Origin: Wurfbainia villosa
Taxonomy: Eukaryota; Streptophyta; Magnoliopsida; Zingiberales; Zingiberaceae
Length of the DNA: 64,000 bases
Reading direction: 5' to 3'
Assembly (NCBI GenBank): GCA_025175895.1
Contig: CM045998.1
Location: 14,431,153 to 14,495,152, forward strand
Positions 1 through 12,200 of this stretch are shown here, in pieces. The position numbers were made by a program, and so were the translations under genes. Within the stretch, counting starts at the first letter, position 1, and each line of letters opens with the position of its first letter. A model generated the notes under the pieces. That model saw only the letters and a list, made by a program, of their open reading frames with translations, searched no databases and was not told where the DNA came from.

Positions 1-1156
1 TGCGTGGTATCCCCCTATATCCTAAGGGTCGTTGCAGTAGACCCTGCTGATCATAGAATTCCATCTCCCGCTCATTCCAAGTCCTTGTGGGAGGAGGTGC
101 CTCAGCAGCCATAATTTGTAATGGCGGCACAGGGCGAGCGCCCTGTAACATTAGCCGAGGCCTAGGAGCCTCCAGTCGAAGGGGTCGCGCATAACCTCGG
201 CAAGGGGGTACTTGAGGGGCGATGGGGAGAATTCTTTCGGCTGGTACGGCGGCGGCAGCACGTTCGGCTCTCCGCACTTTCAGTCCTTCCTCCTCGCGGA
301 TGAATTGTTCCGCACGACTTAGCAGCTCCTCATAGCTGTTAGTAGGTTGTCTCAAAAGGGAACTGAGGAAGGGGCCTTCATTCAGCCCGTGAGGAATGGC
401 GACTCTGAAAGATTCTGATCTTGCAGAAGGAATACCCCTAGCTGCAGAGGTAGACTGGTGAAGATACCCTCTGAGTGATTCCGAGGGCCCTTGCGTGATG
501 TGCATCAAGATAGAGGCATCATGCTTATACACCTTGCAGCTGGTGAACTCCCGGTTGAACATCCCCTGAAAATCAGCGAAACAAGTGATGGATCCCGGGG
601 GCAGGGTATTAAACCATTTTTATGCCGAACCGGTTAAGGTGGTCCGAAAGACTCGGCATTTGAGGGCATCGGTATAACAGTGGAGTGAGGCCGCTCCGTC
701 GAACTGCGATAGATGCTCTTCGGGATCCGTCGAGCCATCATACTTATCTACCTGGGGATTCCGGAAGTAGGATGGGGGGACTTCAGAGAGGATGTCCATG
801 GTAAAAGGACTGGGCTCATAAACTTCTGGAGGCCTGGTCGACCGACTTTCACCCTGTTCTTCCCGTCGAGTCTGGGTTAAGGGTATAGTGTTCTGGGGTG
901 CTCTCCCCCCAAGTCCTTCTCTAGACAATACTTCAACATTAACAGCTGCACGAGATGGAGGAGGCATTCCTGGGGGTGGGCCTCGGGAAGAAGGTTCATC
1001 GGAATGAGGATGAAGATATCCGGTCCTTCTCCTTTCTCTAGCGAGGGCCTCCGTAACAGCGTCGTCCACCAGAGCCCTCAATTGTGATGGCAAGATGGTA
1101 ATGGGGTGTTCCTCCGTTGCGGAGGCAACTGGCTGTTGTATCTCTTCCGGCTGCAT
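1..1156 (-). pseudogene. gag: gag polyprotein of Tat-type gypsy element 1 (3' end outside window)
   Basis: Gag would form the virus-like particle and package element RNA. The chosen start is the ATG at 1,156, the first after the primer-binding site; the frame is also open upstream into the LTR. The first ~130 residues are a low-complexity Pro/Arg/Ser region, followed by a retrotransposon-gag core beginning near the motif YDGSTDPEEHLSQF (about 725-680) and continuing through FADFQGMF toward the window edge. One in-frame stop lies at about 618-620, in a KWFN context where a Gln is expected, consistent with CAA to TAA. Otherwise the frame is open to the edge. No zinc knuckle is visible in the part present. 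The homologous gag at 44,757-46,047 is more damaged. Confidence 0.8.
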
Positions 1157-1177
1157 CTCGATGTCCAGCTCAAAGTT

Positions 1178-1194
1178 CCCACGGACGGCGCCAA
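1178..1194 (-). other. primer-binding site of gypsy element 1
   Basis: Read on the minus strand the sequence just inside the LTR is TTGGCGCCGTCCGTGGG, one base after the LTR end. The TGGCGCCGTC start is a known PBS type of plant Tat/Athila-lineage elements, distinct from the tRNA-Met PBS of most other plant LTR elements. Confidence 0.75.
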
Positions 1195-1195
1195 C

Positions 1196-2175
1196 TGATG
1201 CGGCTAGGAATATTTGTTTGCTTCCTCCTGATGCGATGGCACTCGAAAGGAGCTTTGGGGGTTCTCTCTTAGCCGCAACAGTAAAGATGAGAAGACGAAG
1301 CAAAGAAACGTAAACCAACACTAGCAACGAAAACTAGAACACCGGATGTAACGTGGTTCGGAATAAGTATTCCTACTCCATGGAGGTGAGCTCTCTCACC
1401 GGGGACAATGCCCAAGCACTTTCAACTATGAATGTCCTCCTTTACGGAAAGGAAACTTCCCGAGGCGGAGGAGAAAACCTCTTACAGTTTAATTCCAATA
1501 CAAGAAAGAGTACACGCAACGTAACAGCGGAGGTCGCTGCTCTCCTTCTCTGGCGAAGTAGTGATAGCTCTCCTCCTCCTGCATCTCCATTTCTTGCTTG
1601 CTGGAATAATGCGGATCCTCTTCCTTCTGTCCTCCTCTTCCCTTTTATCCTCCTCTGATCCATCGCTACCTCGCGGGCTGTCCTCATTGTACACGTGGCC
1701 ACCACGTCCACCTGGAGAATAATTCTGTTACGGATACGAGGGGCGAAGGCTCCTCGGAATATTATGTGGGGACCTCTCCTTCTGTTATATAATACCTCCT
1801 CATCTATATTTCAGGAAACTAGGTTAGCCTGTCCCCCTCAACCGTCTACTTCTAGTGAAACTAACTTCGGTCTATAGTTCACGGATGGTATAGCCTTTGG
1901 GTTCATCTGGCCGAACCGATTCTTATCCGCCCCGTCTGTCTCTAGGCTTATCTGGCCGAACCGATTCTGGCTTATTTCTCAACAAAGTGCCTCCTTCCGC
2001 CTTCGCTTTGTCGTGTCAATTACCTTTACTAGCTTTCCCGTGCCAATTATTTTAGACGCTTGCACCCGAACCTTTCCCCTCCTTTTTCTCTGCTGAACCC
2101 GCTAATTGGTTCGGGTAATGCCTTGTCTGTGAGCTTTCCTATCTAGTTCATAGAGAAGAGGTAACGGCGGTATCA
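1196..2175 (-). repeat. 5' LTR of gypsy element 1 (980 bp)
   Basis: Bounded by TG (1,196) and CA (2,175), immediately after the PBS. It matches the LTRs at 31,808-32,828, 46,089-47,092 and 54,465-55,491 along its length, for example in the stretch around ACGTGGTTCGGAATAAG and the terminal GGTAAC...GTATCA. A TATA-like ATTATATAAC is present on the minus strand near 1,783-1,792. Short open frames inside it on both strands are not genes. Confidence 0.85.
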
Positions 2176-3076
2176 GTGTTTGAAACATCTGTTTGAATTT
2201 TGACTAGGTCTTCATTGGTACATGCGACCAAGGTCGCTTTCCTTGTGAAAAGGTTTTTCTTGTTAGGGCAAGATGAGGAGAGATGTCCTTGTTGGTTGTA
2301 GGTGTAGGATGTTATAAGGTTTGAATATGTTTTCTTAGGGTTAAATTTTTGGATATATTTTTCTTTGTTTAAATAAGGTTTCTTGGCTTTACTTCTTTTT
2401 AAGTAATAGGTCTGTTTAGGTCGTCTTTTGAGCTTTGGGGTTATCCTTTCTCTCTGTGGGTTCACTCCATATTGTTGAGGTATATAGATTTGCTTACAGA
2501 AACTGTATTATTGGTTTTTGAGCTGTTTCTGCATTTGTATGTATGTATATTTTTCTTTAAGTTTGTTTATTATGTATTGTATCTTTATTCCTATATTGTT
2601 ATATTCATCTGGTACTTGCATGTCTGTCCATAATTTATGTATTTCTTTCCCTAATTCTCAAGCAATTTACTAAAAAGTCTTTCTTCTACATCCGTGTTGT
2701 AGTAATTCCCTGAGATTGAAGCTAAGTGTAAAAAATCATTGCAAAATTTTTTTATCATTGACCAATTAAAAATTTGTATTTATTCTAGGTCTCTCATTGC
2801 TTCTTTCTGTCTTATATCAAGGCCTGTATTGGCATCTCTAGCTGTTAGTATCCTATGTATTGTGTAGCAGAAGTTTAGTATGTTGTTTCCTCTGTTTGCC
2901 AGTTTTACTACTTCTTCGGGGAATTTCTTTTTGTATGCTTCCCAAGATGATCGGGCTATTTCGCCTAAGTAATTTTCTCCTACCTGATCATGGCTTCTCC
3001 GGATTCCACATCTAATTTGTGTTTTGTAAGATAGTCTCTTTGAATAGAAACCATCCATTGTTCTAAATAGGAATAA
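2176..3076 (-). pseudogene. endogenous pararetrovirus coat-protein remnant
   Basis: Two minus-strand open stretches (3,058-2,780 and 2,465-2,148) look like a Caulimoviridae coat protein. The first has the capsid-type pattern around EIARSSWEAYKKKFPEEV and a following NILNF segment. The second is Lys-rich and ends in a degenerate CCHC zinc knuckle (GHLSSSCPNKKN; the first Cys pair is lost) followed by an acidic tail, as in caulimovirid coat proteins. The stretch between them (2,466-2,779) has stops and frameshifts. It follows the movement-protein remnant on the same strand, the order expected in this virus family. It is cut at 2,175 by the gypsy LTR, so protease and reverse transcriptase are missing here. 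It is a broken fossil and nothing here suggests function. Confidence 0.7.
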
Positions 3077-4130
3077 TATAATTGAAGGTCACATTCTGTG
3101 ATATTAAGTAGGACTGCTCCTGTTCCAAAAAATATTATTTATGTGGGTCTTCTTTTCTCTAATGTTCTTAGGAATGGGTTACTATTTGTATAAGGTGGGG
3201 CTACCCTTCTAGGTGGGTGGCTCTGTCTGTAATCTAATGTTTCCATAGTACTTTCTGAGTAAGTCTGGGGTCTAGATGTGGTTGTAGATTATGTATTCAT
3301 AAAGTTTATGTGTTTTTCTTTTGTTTATTTAACTAATATATTTCCATCTTTGTCTAGGCTTAATACTTCATTGATTCCTAAGTTTCCTTATAGTTTCTCT
3401 TGTTTCTCCATTCTTTTAACTTCTTGCAACATTATGTTGTTGATTTTATCTTTGGGTATGTACATGTATTCATCTATATCATCAAATACTCCCCTTATCC
3501 TAGAGTCCCTATTCATTAAATTTTTTTCTGTCATTGTTTTCCTAGCCATTTCTAGGTGTTTCCGTCCTAATATCTATAGTATTCTTGAGTACCATTTCTC
3601 TGTTCATGAGGTTAGTTTCTTGGAAATCTTCTTTGTCTTCTGTATTTTTCAAGTATCTTGAAAATTTTACATTTAATTCTCCTTGTCTATTTTTATACAT
3701 GATAGACTATGTGGGTTGTGTTATTTGTGTTTCTTCTTCTATTTTTATGGTCCATTCTAGACTGGCTAATTCTTTTGAACTATACTCTCTTGGTTTGAGG
3801 AAATTTGTTCCTTTGGAGCTGAGGAATTCTATCATACCATTTATATGAATTTTAAAGTCATATCTTATGTAATTCATAGTTTTTCCTAGGAATATTATGG
3901 CTAATTGGACGTTTTTTCCTTGGAAATTTTCATATCCTTTACCTTATACTATTATTTTTATGTGTTTGACAAAATCTCTTATGGTCATGTTGAAATTGGG
4001 GCATATGTATGTTATCCCTCTATTATTGTTCATATCAACTTCTATGAGTCCTATGATTGCTTTTTCTTTATTTGAAAATCTTGAGTCATATAGAACTAAT
4101 AGTATTTTTGTTTCTACTTTCATTCTTGTA
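3077..4130 (-). repeat. inverted repeat, left arm: pararetrovirus movement-protein region
   Basis: About 1.05 kb that is the reverse complement of 4,441-5,492 (roughly 90% or better by eye, with small indels). The arms are separated by about 310 bp. A match can be followed from the AATTCTATATGACT-type motif near the loop to CATTCTGTGATATTAAGTAG at the outer end. A weak match (CTAAATAGG) may continue beyond the outer end, in the right arm's tail at 23,551-23,567 past the later gypsy insertion. Confidence 0.85.
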
Positions 4131-4216
4131 AGTCCTCTAACCCCAAAGACTATCAATCCTAGGTGTATGTAGTTATGTTGTTTGGCCACAAGTTGTCTTC
4201 CAACTTCTTCGGTCAT
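3100..4216 (-). pseudogene. pararetrovirus movement-protein remnant (left arm and loop)
   Basis: Reading on the minus strand, 4,216-3,944 has the caulimovirid movement-protein signature: an HLGLIVFGVRGLTR block, an LYDSRF block and an IGLIEVDMNNNR / YICPNF block. The related frame continues with interruptions to about 3,100, passing a Gln/Thr-rich stretch. The protein family helps plant viruses pass through plasmodesmata. Several stops and frameshifts break it. The N-terminal portion (about 4,131-4,216) lies in the loop between the arms and is present once only. Antisense open frames on the plus strand (3,278-3,848, 3,897-4,172) are shadows. Assignment rests on motif recognition; genus not assigned. 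Confidence 0.7.
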
Positions 4217-4440
4217 AAGAGTAAGTCTCTCTTCTCCTTCGTCTGGTAGGTGAAGAGCTTCTATTCTATGATGCCGATATATGGAGTACGAGAAAGATAG
4301 TATATTTTATCCATATAGTCTTCTAGGATTTAATATGTTTAATTGTTTGTTTGAAAATGTTTCTACTGTTTTATCTGTCTATTACTTCTTCAATTCTATG
4401 TTGATTTGATGTTGTAGGTTATCCAGCCATGTCATACTCG
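4131..4440. other. loop between inverted-repeat arms
   Basis: Single-copy spacer of about 310 bp. Its first ~90 bp encode the movement-protein N-terminal part on the minus strand; the rest is AT-rich with no frame I recognise. If the locus is transcribed this would be the loop of a ~1 kb hairpin RNA. Confidence 0.6.
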
Positions 4441-5492
4441 AAGAATAAAAGTAGGAACAAAAGTACTATTAATTCTATATGACTTATGATTTTCAGATAA
4501 AGAAAAATCAATCATAGGACTCATAGAAGTTGATATGAACAATAACAGAGGGACAACATAAATATGCCCCAATTTCAACATGACCATAAAAGATTTTATC
4601 AAACACATAAAAATAATAGTACAAGGCAAAGGATATGGAAACTTCTAAGGAAAAAATGTCCAGTTAGACATAATATTCCTAGGAAAAACTATGAATTACA
4701 TAAGCAATGACTTTAAAATCCATATAAATGAGATATGATAGAAGCCCTCAGCTCTAAAGGAAAAAATTTCCTCAAACCAAGAGAGTATAGTTCAGTAGAA
4801 TTAGCTAGTCTAGAATGGATCATAAAAATAGAAGAAGAAACACAAATAACACAACCCACACAGTCTATCATGTATAAAAATAGGCAAGGAGAATTAAGTG
4901 TAAGATTTTTAGGATACTTGACAAATACAGAAGACAAAGAAGATTTCCAAGAAACTAACATCATGAGTAGAGAAATAGACTACTCAAGAATACTACAAAT
5001 ATTTGGACGGAAACACCTAGAAATGGCTAGGAAAACAATGACAAAAAAATCTAATGAATAGGGACTCTAGGATAAGGGGAGTATTTGATGATATAAATGA
5101 ATACATTTACATACCCAAAGAGAAAATCAACGACATAACGTAGCAAGAAGTTAAAAGAATGGAGAAACAAGAGAAACTGTAAGGAAACTTAGGAATCCAT
5201 GAAGTATTAAGCCTAGACGAAGATGGAAATATATTAGTTAAATCAACAAAAGAGAAACACACAAACTTTATGAATACATAATCTACAGCCACATCTAGAC
5301 CCCAGACTTACCCGGAAAGTACTATGGGAACATTAGATTACGGACAGGGTTACCCACCTAGAAGGGCATCCCCACCTTATACAAATAGTAACCCATTCCT
5401 AAGAACATTAGAAAAAGAAGACCCACATAAATAACATTTTTTGGAACAGGAACGGTCCTACTTAATATCACAGAATGCGACCCTCAATTATA
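4441..5492 (+). pseudogene. pararetrovirus movement-protein remnant (inverted right arm)
   Basis: The second copy of the movement-protein region, on the plus strand. 4,441-4,730 carries the LYDL/IGLIEVDMNNNR/CPNFNMT blocks with stops. 4,735-5,061 is an open stretch of 108 codons beginning near MIEALSSKGKNFLKPREYSS, whose counterpart in the left arm is also readable. Further downstream the frame decays. It ends at the LTR of the gypsy element inserted at 5,495; the trailing bases reappear at 23,551-23,567. The two arms differ at scattered positions, mostly transitions, so the inversion is not recent. Confidence 0.7.
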
Positions 5493-5494
5493 TG

Positions 5495-8400
5495 TGTCAT
5501 GCCCCGAGAGTATACCGTGCCGAAAAGCAAACGGACAACATCTTCCCTGTACGTGGTAACATATCGGGTTAATACAAGGCCCGTAGGCCCACAACAACAA
5601 TATGATATAAAGATATCAATATACCAATTATACTAAACACAGCGGAAACAATACAAACAGATAAATAAGATACAAAGACCAACTGTGCACTCCGGAGTGA
5701 CTTAACACAACAAGAATCATAATAGAAACCACAACAACGGCCAAATACATACAATATGTCCGTATATCACAAATACGGAAACAATACAGGCTAAAACCCA
5801 AAATAACAATATGGAATACATATCCATCCGTTCGGTGTGAGGCGGGATCAGCTGGAGGAGCTCCGAACGTCCAAGGAATATTCTACCTGTTACTTGGGCG
5901 ATAGGAAGCCCAGGGTCCTGGGGTGGTGAGTATAAACTCAGGAGTAATATATAGAAAGTGCATGAACAACATATAAGGATATAGAGATCTACAAGTATAC
6001 ATGTGAAGATCTACAGGTATACAACATGAGTCCAATAGACATACAGTCCTATCCAACTCTAATAACATGTAACTACAGTAAAGTCATACTCAATGTATAT
6101 ACTAAACTGATCAACTGAACATGAAGTAATGTACCAACGTACCTGACGGTCTGCAACACCATAAGTTATATCATCCTGAACAGATTTACAATAACATAAC
6201 CCATATAACGTACCAAGTCAATCCCATACCTGACCAATACTCAGACATATGAACAGTATATAATCACATGTAATAACATCCCGGTCCATACCACACTATG
6301 ACATGACGCTAATCAAATGCATACAACAGTCTGGACCAACACATATATCATGCTCAACACACAGCAGTATATAAAATGCAAATGACATGTATCATGATGA
6401 ACAAACATATGCAGCATCTCACAGACATATGTAAAACATATATCGAATACATGCATACATATATATCAACAATGCATATGCATGGTCATGCCTGCGCACC
6501 CAACTCGCTACCACGACCCCAGTGTGGCCTAGGTGGCACGACATGACAACTATCCCGACTCCAGCCGCCACCACTCTCGAGTGACCGAGTTGGGTAGTAT
6601 GAAACAGTAGCTAGCCTGCCATAGAGCTATATGCTACCCACACGGGGGTCCCTGCTGCTAGCCGCTCCATCCCTACCCATGAGTAGACGAGCACCGCACC
6701 CAGGACAACTGCACATCACACGACCACCACCTATAGTGGGTGAGTGCACTAACTACCACTCTGCACAGTGGCCAAGTGCGCATCTCCAGCTACCACCATC
6801 GATAGTGGCCGAGAATGGCACGCACAAAAATGCTCTGCCCTCAACCCTGCTACCACTACCCCGAGTGGCCGGAGAGGCAGGATGACTGACGACCCATCTT
6901 AACCACAAAGGAGACTCAGTCTACAACATGCATGCAATGTAATGATGCATAACTCCATACATGTATCCTCGCCACACTCCCTATCCCACGGGGAGTCCTG
7001 GTCAACCAAAAGTCAACTATGCAAGGACTATAATCCACAAGACTCTCTCTATCGCACAAAGAGTCATACACATCTGACAATCAACCACGCTAAGACCTCT
7101 AGTCAGTAGCGAGATACTATCGACCATCCATATAACCATACACAGATATACTACCCATAATGGATATACAATCATGCTAGGACCTCTAGCCCATAACCAT
7201 ATACTGACAACCACACACATTTATCTATGCACGGACAACTAAATCCACCATAGATGCACAACTAACATGTGTACGATACAACAATCGACTCCATAACCCA
7301 AACCATCACCTAATCCTAATGATGTAACACAGTAATCCAATCTGAGGTCATAAGGATAACCCTAACCACCTGTACTTACTGAATATCCATCGGCTAACAC
7401 ATAATAGGGTTTATAGTTCTTATCCGTGCTAGATAATCAATGAAGTAACAGAGTATATATCTCAAAGGTCAAGGCAGTACAAGCATATGATTAAATAAGA
7501 GTGGATTTAAGGTAAACAGGTATAAACATATATCCAAATTAATGCACTAGAATTTGATCAAAACTATCGGACCAGGTAGATATTACCCACCTGATATGTA
7601 ATCTGTGTTATCCATCTACACGTCCATGTATCTATGGAAATTAAAGTCCTGTAACAATGGATTACAGTTAAGTATCATCATACATCTAATGATCGAATCA
7701 AATCCTACATCAACCTAGTATCTCGATCAACTAAATCAATATTAACAATCGAGTAATACTAAATCTAAGCTATAGCAGTAGCTTACCATTCAGTCTCACA
7801 CGCTGATCGGATTACACCATAGGGAAAATAGCTCAGTGACCCCGGTTGTTGTCGGAAAGTCCAAGCTCTCATGTTGCTTTAATCTCTCCCAACATCAATC
7901 AGCCACAGCTTATCCAAAGAAAGCATCCCCTATCGAACTTCAAATCCATTGATCCACATCATCAGATCAATTAACTAAACCCAACCAGTATACAACGATA
8001 AGCATCCAAATCCTTCTTACCAAGCTCAGCCAAAATGTCGATATCACACATAGTTGAACTCTCCCTGAAGCACACAACTCATCCACAACAAAATAATATC
8101 CAATTAGCTATCAATAATTCACGTTGAAGAATAGAAATCTGATAGCATCCATAGGTCAATACAGAACTTACCCCAACTGCTAGGTTGACAACAAATCGAA
8201 CAAATCCAAACTCTAGAGCTCACAACCTATCATACATAATTTATCAAAAATTCAGTAACATATAAGCTGCATCAATCATCTATTGCTTGATCCACTGATC
8301 CAACCGTGGCTAACCTCTATAGTAGTGAAAATAGCCGAGGATGAGCCTAGCGACGATCTGAGCTATGGCAGCCGATGCTACTACTCATGGTGCAGAGTCA

Positions 8401-9249
8401 GTCGAAGGCGCCCCTCGTCTAGATCAGCTAATCGAACCCCGAAAAACTCCCTATTGTAATCGATCGCTGCGACGATCGCGAACAGAGGATCAAAAACCAG
8501 TCACCCGAAGCAAGATCAAGAACTAAGCTAAGGGGGAAATGACAATACCAATCTAAGTTGTATTCCCGCGGTGGTCGGCCGAGATGGTCGGCGGAATAAA
8601 GTGTGGCGACCTGCTCGCGGCCACACAAGGTTCGCCACATCACGGCGACCCATCGCGCAAGTGGCCGATCGAGCTAGCTCGGTGGTCGTGGAGGTCGTCC
8701 TTTGTGTCGAGGCAAGCTGGAAGAGCTTGCTGTCGCCGAGATCGAATGGGAGAGGCTTCGGCGGCAATGAGATCGAAAACAGCGATGTCGTACGATGGAG
8801 AAAAGCCGTCGGAGTGGCAGCAGGTCACCTCGCGACGTCAACGAGGCAGGCGATGGTGGCAAGTGGAAGAGGGATGCTGTCGGTGCCGAGCAAAGGCTGG
8901 CCGCTCATGGGGCGGCGATCGGCATTTTGACGCGGATGGGGAGACGATCGACATTTTGACGAAGAGGAGAATCAGGGATCGCGACTGTGAAAGGGAAGAA
9001 ATCGCGATGGACGAGGAGCCGATCGCATCTGTTCATTTTTTTTTAAATGCCGTTCGTGAAATTGGTTCAAGCCAACCAGCCCAAGCCCAATTCCAGCCTA
9101 ATGGATTCAACCCATTAGATTTAGCCCATTATATTTAGCCCAACGGGTTTTAGCCCAATTTCAAACCCATCACTAATTAGACCTAATTAACCCATTAATT
9201 AGATCCAATTAATTAAAGGGTTAATCCAATTTTTTTTCCGTATCTTACA
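5495..9249 (-). repeat. 3' LTR of gypsy element 2 (3,755 bp)
   Basis: Paired with 19,941-23,550; over the first 150 bases there are about five differences, all transitions. It contains about 150 bp around 6,800-6,955 missing from the other LTR. A stretch at 6,505-6,880 repeats a TACCAC...GTGGCC hairpin motif. The GC-rich stretch 8,570-9,010 is followed by repeats of AGCCCAA/CCCATTA and AATTAGATCCAATTAA near the terminus. Open frames in 8,428-9,138 occur in five overlapping frames of a repetitive GC-rich segment and are not supported as genes. Confidence 0.88.
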
Positions 9250-9262
9250 TTCTCCCCCACTA
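9250..9262 (-). other. polypurine tract of gypsy element 2
   Basis: On the minus strand TAGTGGGGGAGAA directly abuts the LTR, preceded by a GGGACCAAATTTTTAT-type stretch that is common before the 3' LTR of Del/Tekay-like plant chromoviruses. It fixes the element's orientation. Confidence 0.75.
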
Positions 9263-12200
9263 ATAAAAATTTGGTCCCCAAATTTCGACTCATGTACGAG
9301 TATGAGATGTCACAACAACCATTTCAAGTATCTGGAGAAAAAGTCACACCTCAGGTGCCTAAGTGGGATACTGGGCTCGAATATTATATTCCAGCTCTTA
9401 TATACACTCTCCATCAACCTATTAAGAGGTCCATAACTGTACCAAAGTGGAGCTCTATATTCATAATCGATGGGAGACTTTGCCAGAATCGTAAGGTGAA
9501 TCATGAATCACTATCAGAAATGATACTCAAGATTATTCCATGGATATAATTCCATCAAGCGATCCAACGAAATCCATCTTACGGCTCGAAAGAAAATGAG
9601 CGGACCTAGCTAATCGATCATCGACTACCCAAATCCTATCAAGTCCTTTCCGAATTCTAGATAATCTCCCAACACAGTCTAACGTACCAGGCTCCCACTT
9701 CATCACGGTACGTAACCCTACCGATCACAATATTCTACCTTTGCTTGTTGTCATACCCAACACCAACTACGAAATCAATCGTGTCCCATATATCGTTCCA
9801 CCAACATGAACGTCTCAATACTCATTATTTTCGGATACACTCTGAATAAATCATCACTCTCGAATGAAGAGTCTCCTGAAACCACTCTTCTTAAATCAAA
9901 TGCAACTCTGGGAACCCACTATTCTCTTCGGAGATGAAGAATTCCTTTCTCACAAGAGAAATCAATCTAATGTCCAAAATCCACTCTGTCACACAGAACT
10001 GGAAGTACCTGGAAGACTAAAATGACAAATCTCGCTAGTTTCTCAACTAGCGTACACATAATATACGTCTCATTTAACTGCATCGGGATCGCTCCCATCT
10101 TTGAAACGTTGCATCTATGTGCAATACCCTTCCATCCCCAACGGAAGGACTAACTAACACTGATGCAAAAGTCAGTCACCATCTAGGCCCTGAAACCTAG
10201 TTTCATAAGCTTATGACCAAGTGATTTCCATCACCTTCTTGGTCCAACAAGTCGGCGGTATAGTATTGCTAGTACATCCTACCCACACCTATGGTAAATA
10301 CAAAATCAATCTAGGGATACCACAACTTAAGATTGTGGATATATCCATAAATATATCCTCCACAGACATGATGACAATCGATCTCAAATTCTCCAAGAGT
10401 ACTTGATTCCTCAAATCCATGAACAACTAAATTATCGATAGGTCTAACGACATTATCAACATCTCCTAAAATTTATACCAAGTATAAAATGTCGTCTTCT
10501 ACACACCTGCATCCTTTTACTCTATGCTGATGACATATCAATCATCACACCAACAATGATAATTGTATGACACTAAGTCATTACAATATCAACACTCCAA
10601 TCGTATATCAACCCTAGGATATACACAGGTGTCATTTAGCTAAGCTAAACAGATCCTTTATCATCAACAAAGGATATTCATTCTCAACTACTACATTTCA
10701 ATCATCGATAATCGATGCATAACCTCAAAGGTTCATCTCTCTTTTTACAAAGAGTTACGAGTCTTCTCAAGAAAAAACACTAGGAAAGATAAATCTCCCA
10801 TAGTGTTTAGCAACACTAATACTCGTAAAATCATCTCCCAGTATGAGGTCTCCAATATCGGAACTATTCCCGAAATCACCCCCAATCGCATATTCCACTT
10901 GCCCATACAATGGCAAGCCCGGGAGTTCATCCGAAACTACATTCGCGTACTCTCAGATTATACGCACATCTGAGAGACATATCATACCATAATCTCAACC
11001 ATTTAACTATCCGTAAGGATATGTCTATGGTAAAGGTATGTCTATCAAAGTCTAAGGGCATCCCTTGACTTCATGATCGTTGGTCAATATCTCACCTGAC
11101 GGTAGAGAAAAAAATCACCAACCCACAAGTCGATAGGAACTCATCTAATCCTATCTAAGAATATTCTAAAACTAGATACCTATAAACTACAGTATATCTC
11201 GATATATCTGCAAATAGGGTAACCTAAAGTAATACCCCGAAGGACCGATCCTTCTGTCTTCTATACTTCGTCTCGAGTAATCATGTAAACTTGTCTAACA
11301 TCTGTTCTTGACAGCTGAGCTCATGTAGGTGCAAAAGACTACCATGGAGGAACTGAAATCAACCGTTGGAACTGAGGTACAACTGAAACAACTGCAATGG
11401 ATATGGTAAACATTGTTGTACTGACAAAGGATACACATCCGGCTGTACAATACTGAAGAATTGTCAACATCGTAGCACGCTTCAACTCTGTGAAAGGTAT
11501 AGCTGCAACTGGAGAATACTGCGTAGATACGACCATCATCGTAAAATCTCTCCTCTGTATAAAGCATAACCACGTCTAGGAAAGTAACAGTTGTCGTCGT
11601 CTGGAAAGGTAACAGTTGTTGTCTGAATGTCTGAATATTCTGAGATGTCTTCGGCTGATACTGCTGAGTAACTTACTTCTTCCGGATGGAAGTATCAAAG
11701 AGCTCCAACTATATCTGAGGTAAGATCGCTGCTGATGTGATAATCTAATCTGCTGTGATAACTCGGCTTTCGAGGTTGTGGATCGTCCTCTTGAAAGCAT
11801 CCTTTATAGTCTTCAACTGAGTCTTCAAGGTACATACTCTCCTCATAGATATCGGCTACTTATAGTAGAAGCAAATAACATAATCCATCAGATAATCTGA
11901 CTCTGTGTCTCGTCGTGACCTGCACTGCACACCCACACTCCCTTCGGAGTCTTTCCTCTAATTTCACTGATAAACATGAAAAGGTGCTGTCGATCTGCAA
12001 TCGATCTTCTATGATCGAAAAACTCTCCAATAGTAGCTCATGACCCATAACTCCAATCTTGCTCATTTTTATCAACCATTCGGAGACTTCTAATTCCAAT
12101 AATTTGACTTGCAATATTTGCTTATCAAATCTCCAACTCTTAAAACACTAGCTATGGAGTCATTTCTATACACATGACTCGGTCTAAGGACTTCCGGTAG

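Larger units (their letters stand above)
1..2175 (-). mobile_element. Tat-type Ty3/gypsy retrotransposon, left-truncated by window (element 1)
   Basis: A minus-strand gypsy element enters from the left edge: gag lies at 1-1,156, the primer-binding site at about 1,178-1,194 and the 5' LTR at 1,196-2,175. Gag, PBS and LTR are all recognisably the same family as the 15.3 kb element at 31,808-47,092, but more diverged. Its pol and 3' LTR, if present, are outside the window. It has inserted into pararetrovirus DNA; the five bases after the LTR are GTGTT (2,176-2,180), the presumed target-site duplication, whose partner cannot be seen. Confidence 0.85.

Noticed and set aside
3278..4172. Plus-strand frames of 87-127 codons
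   Set aside because: Antisense shadows of the movement-protein remnant; hydrophobic composition comes from reversing an AT-rich coding strand.
8428..9138. GC-rich open frames up to 184 codons (also 22,867-23,391)
   Set aside because: They lie in an LTR, overlap in five frames, and are not conserved in frame between the two LTRs.
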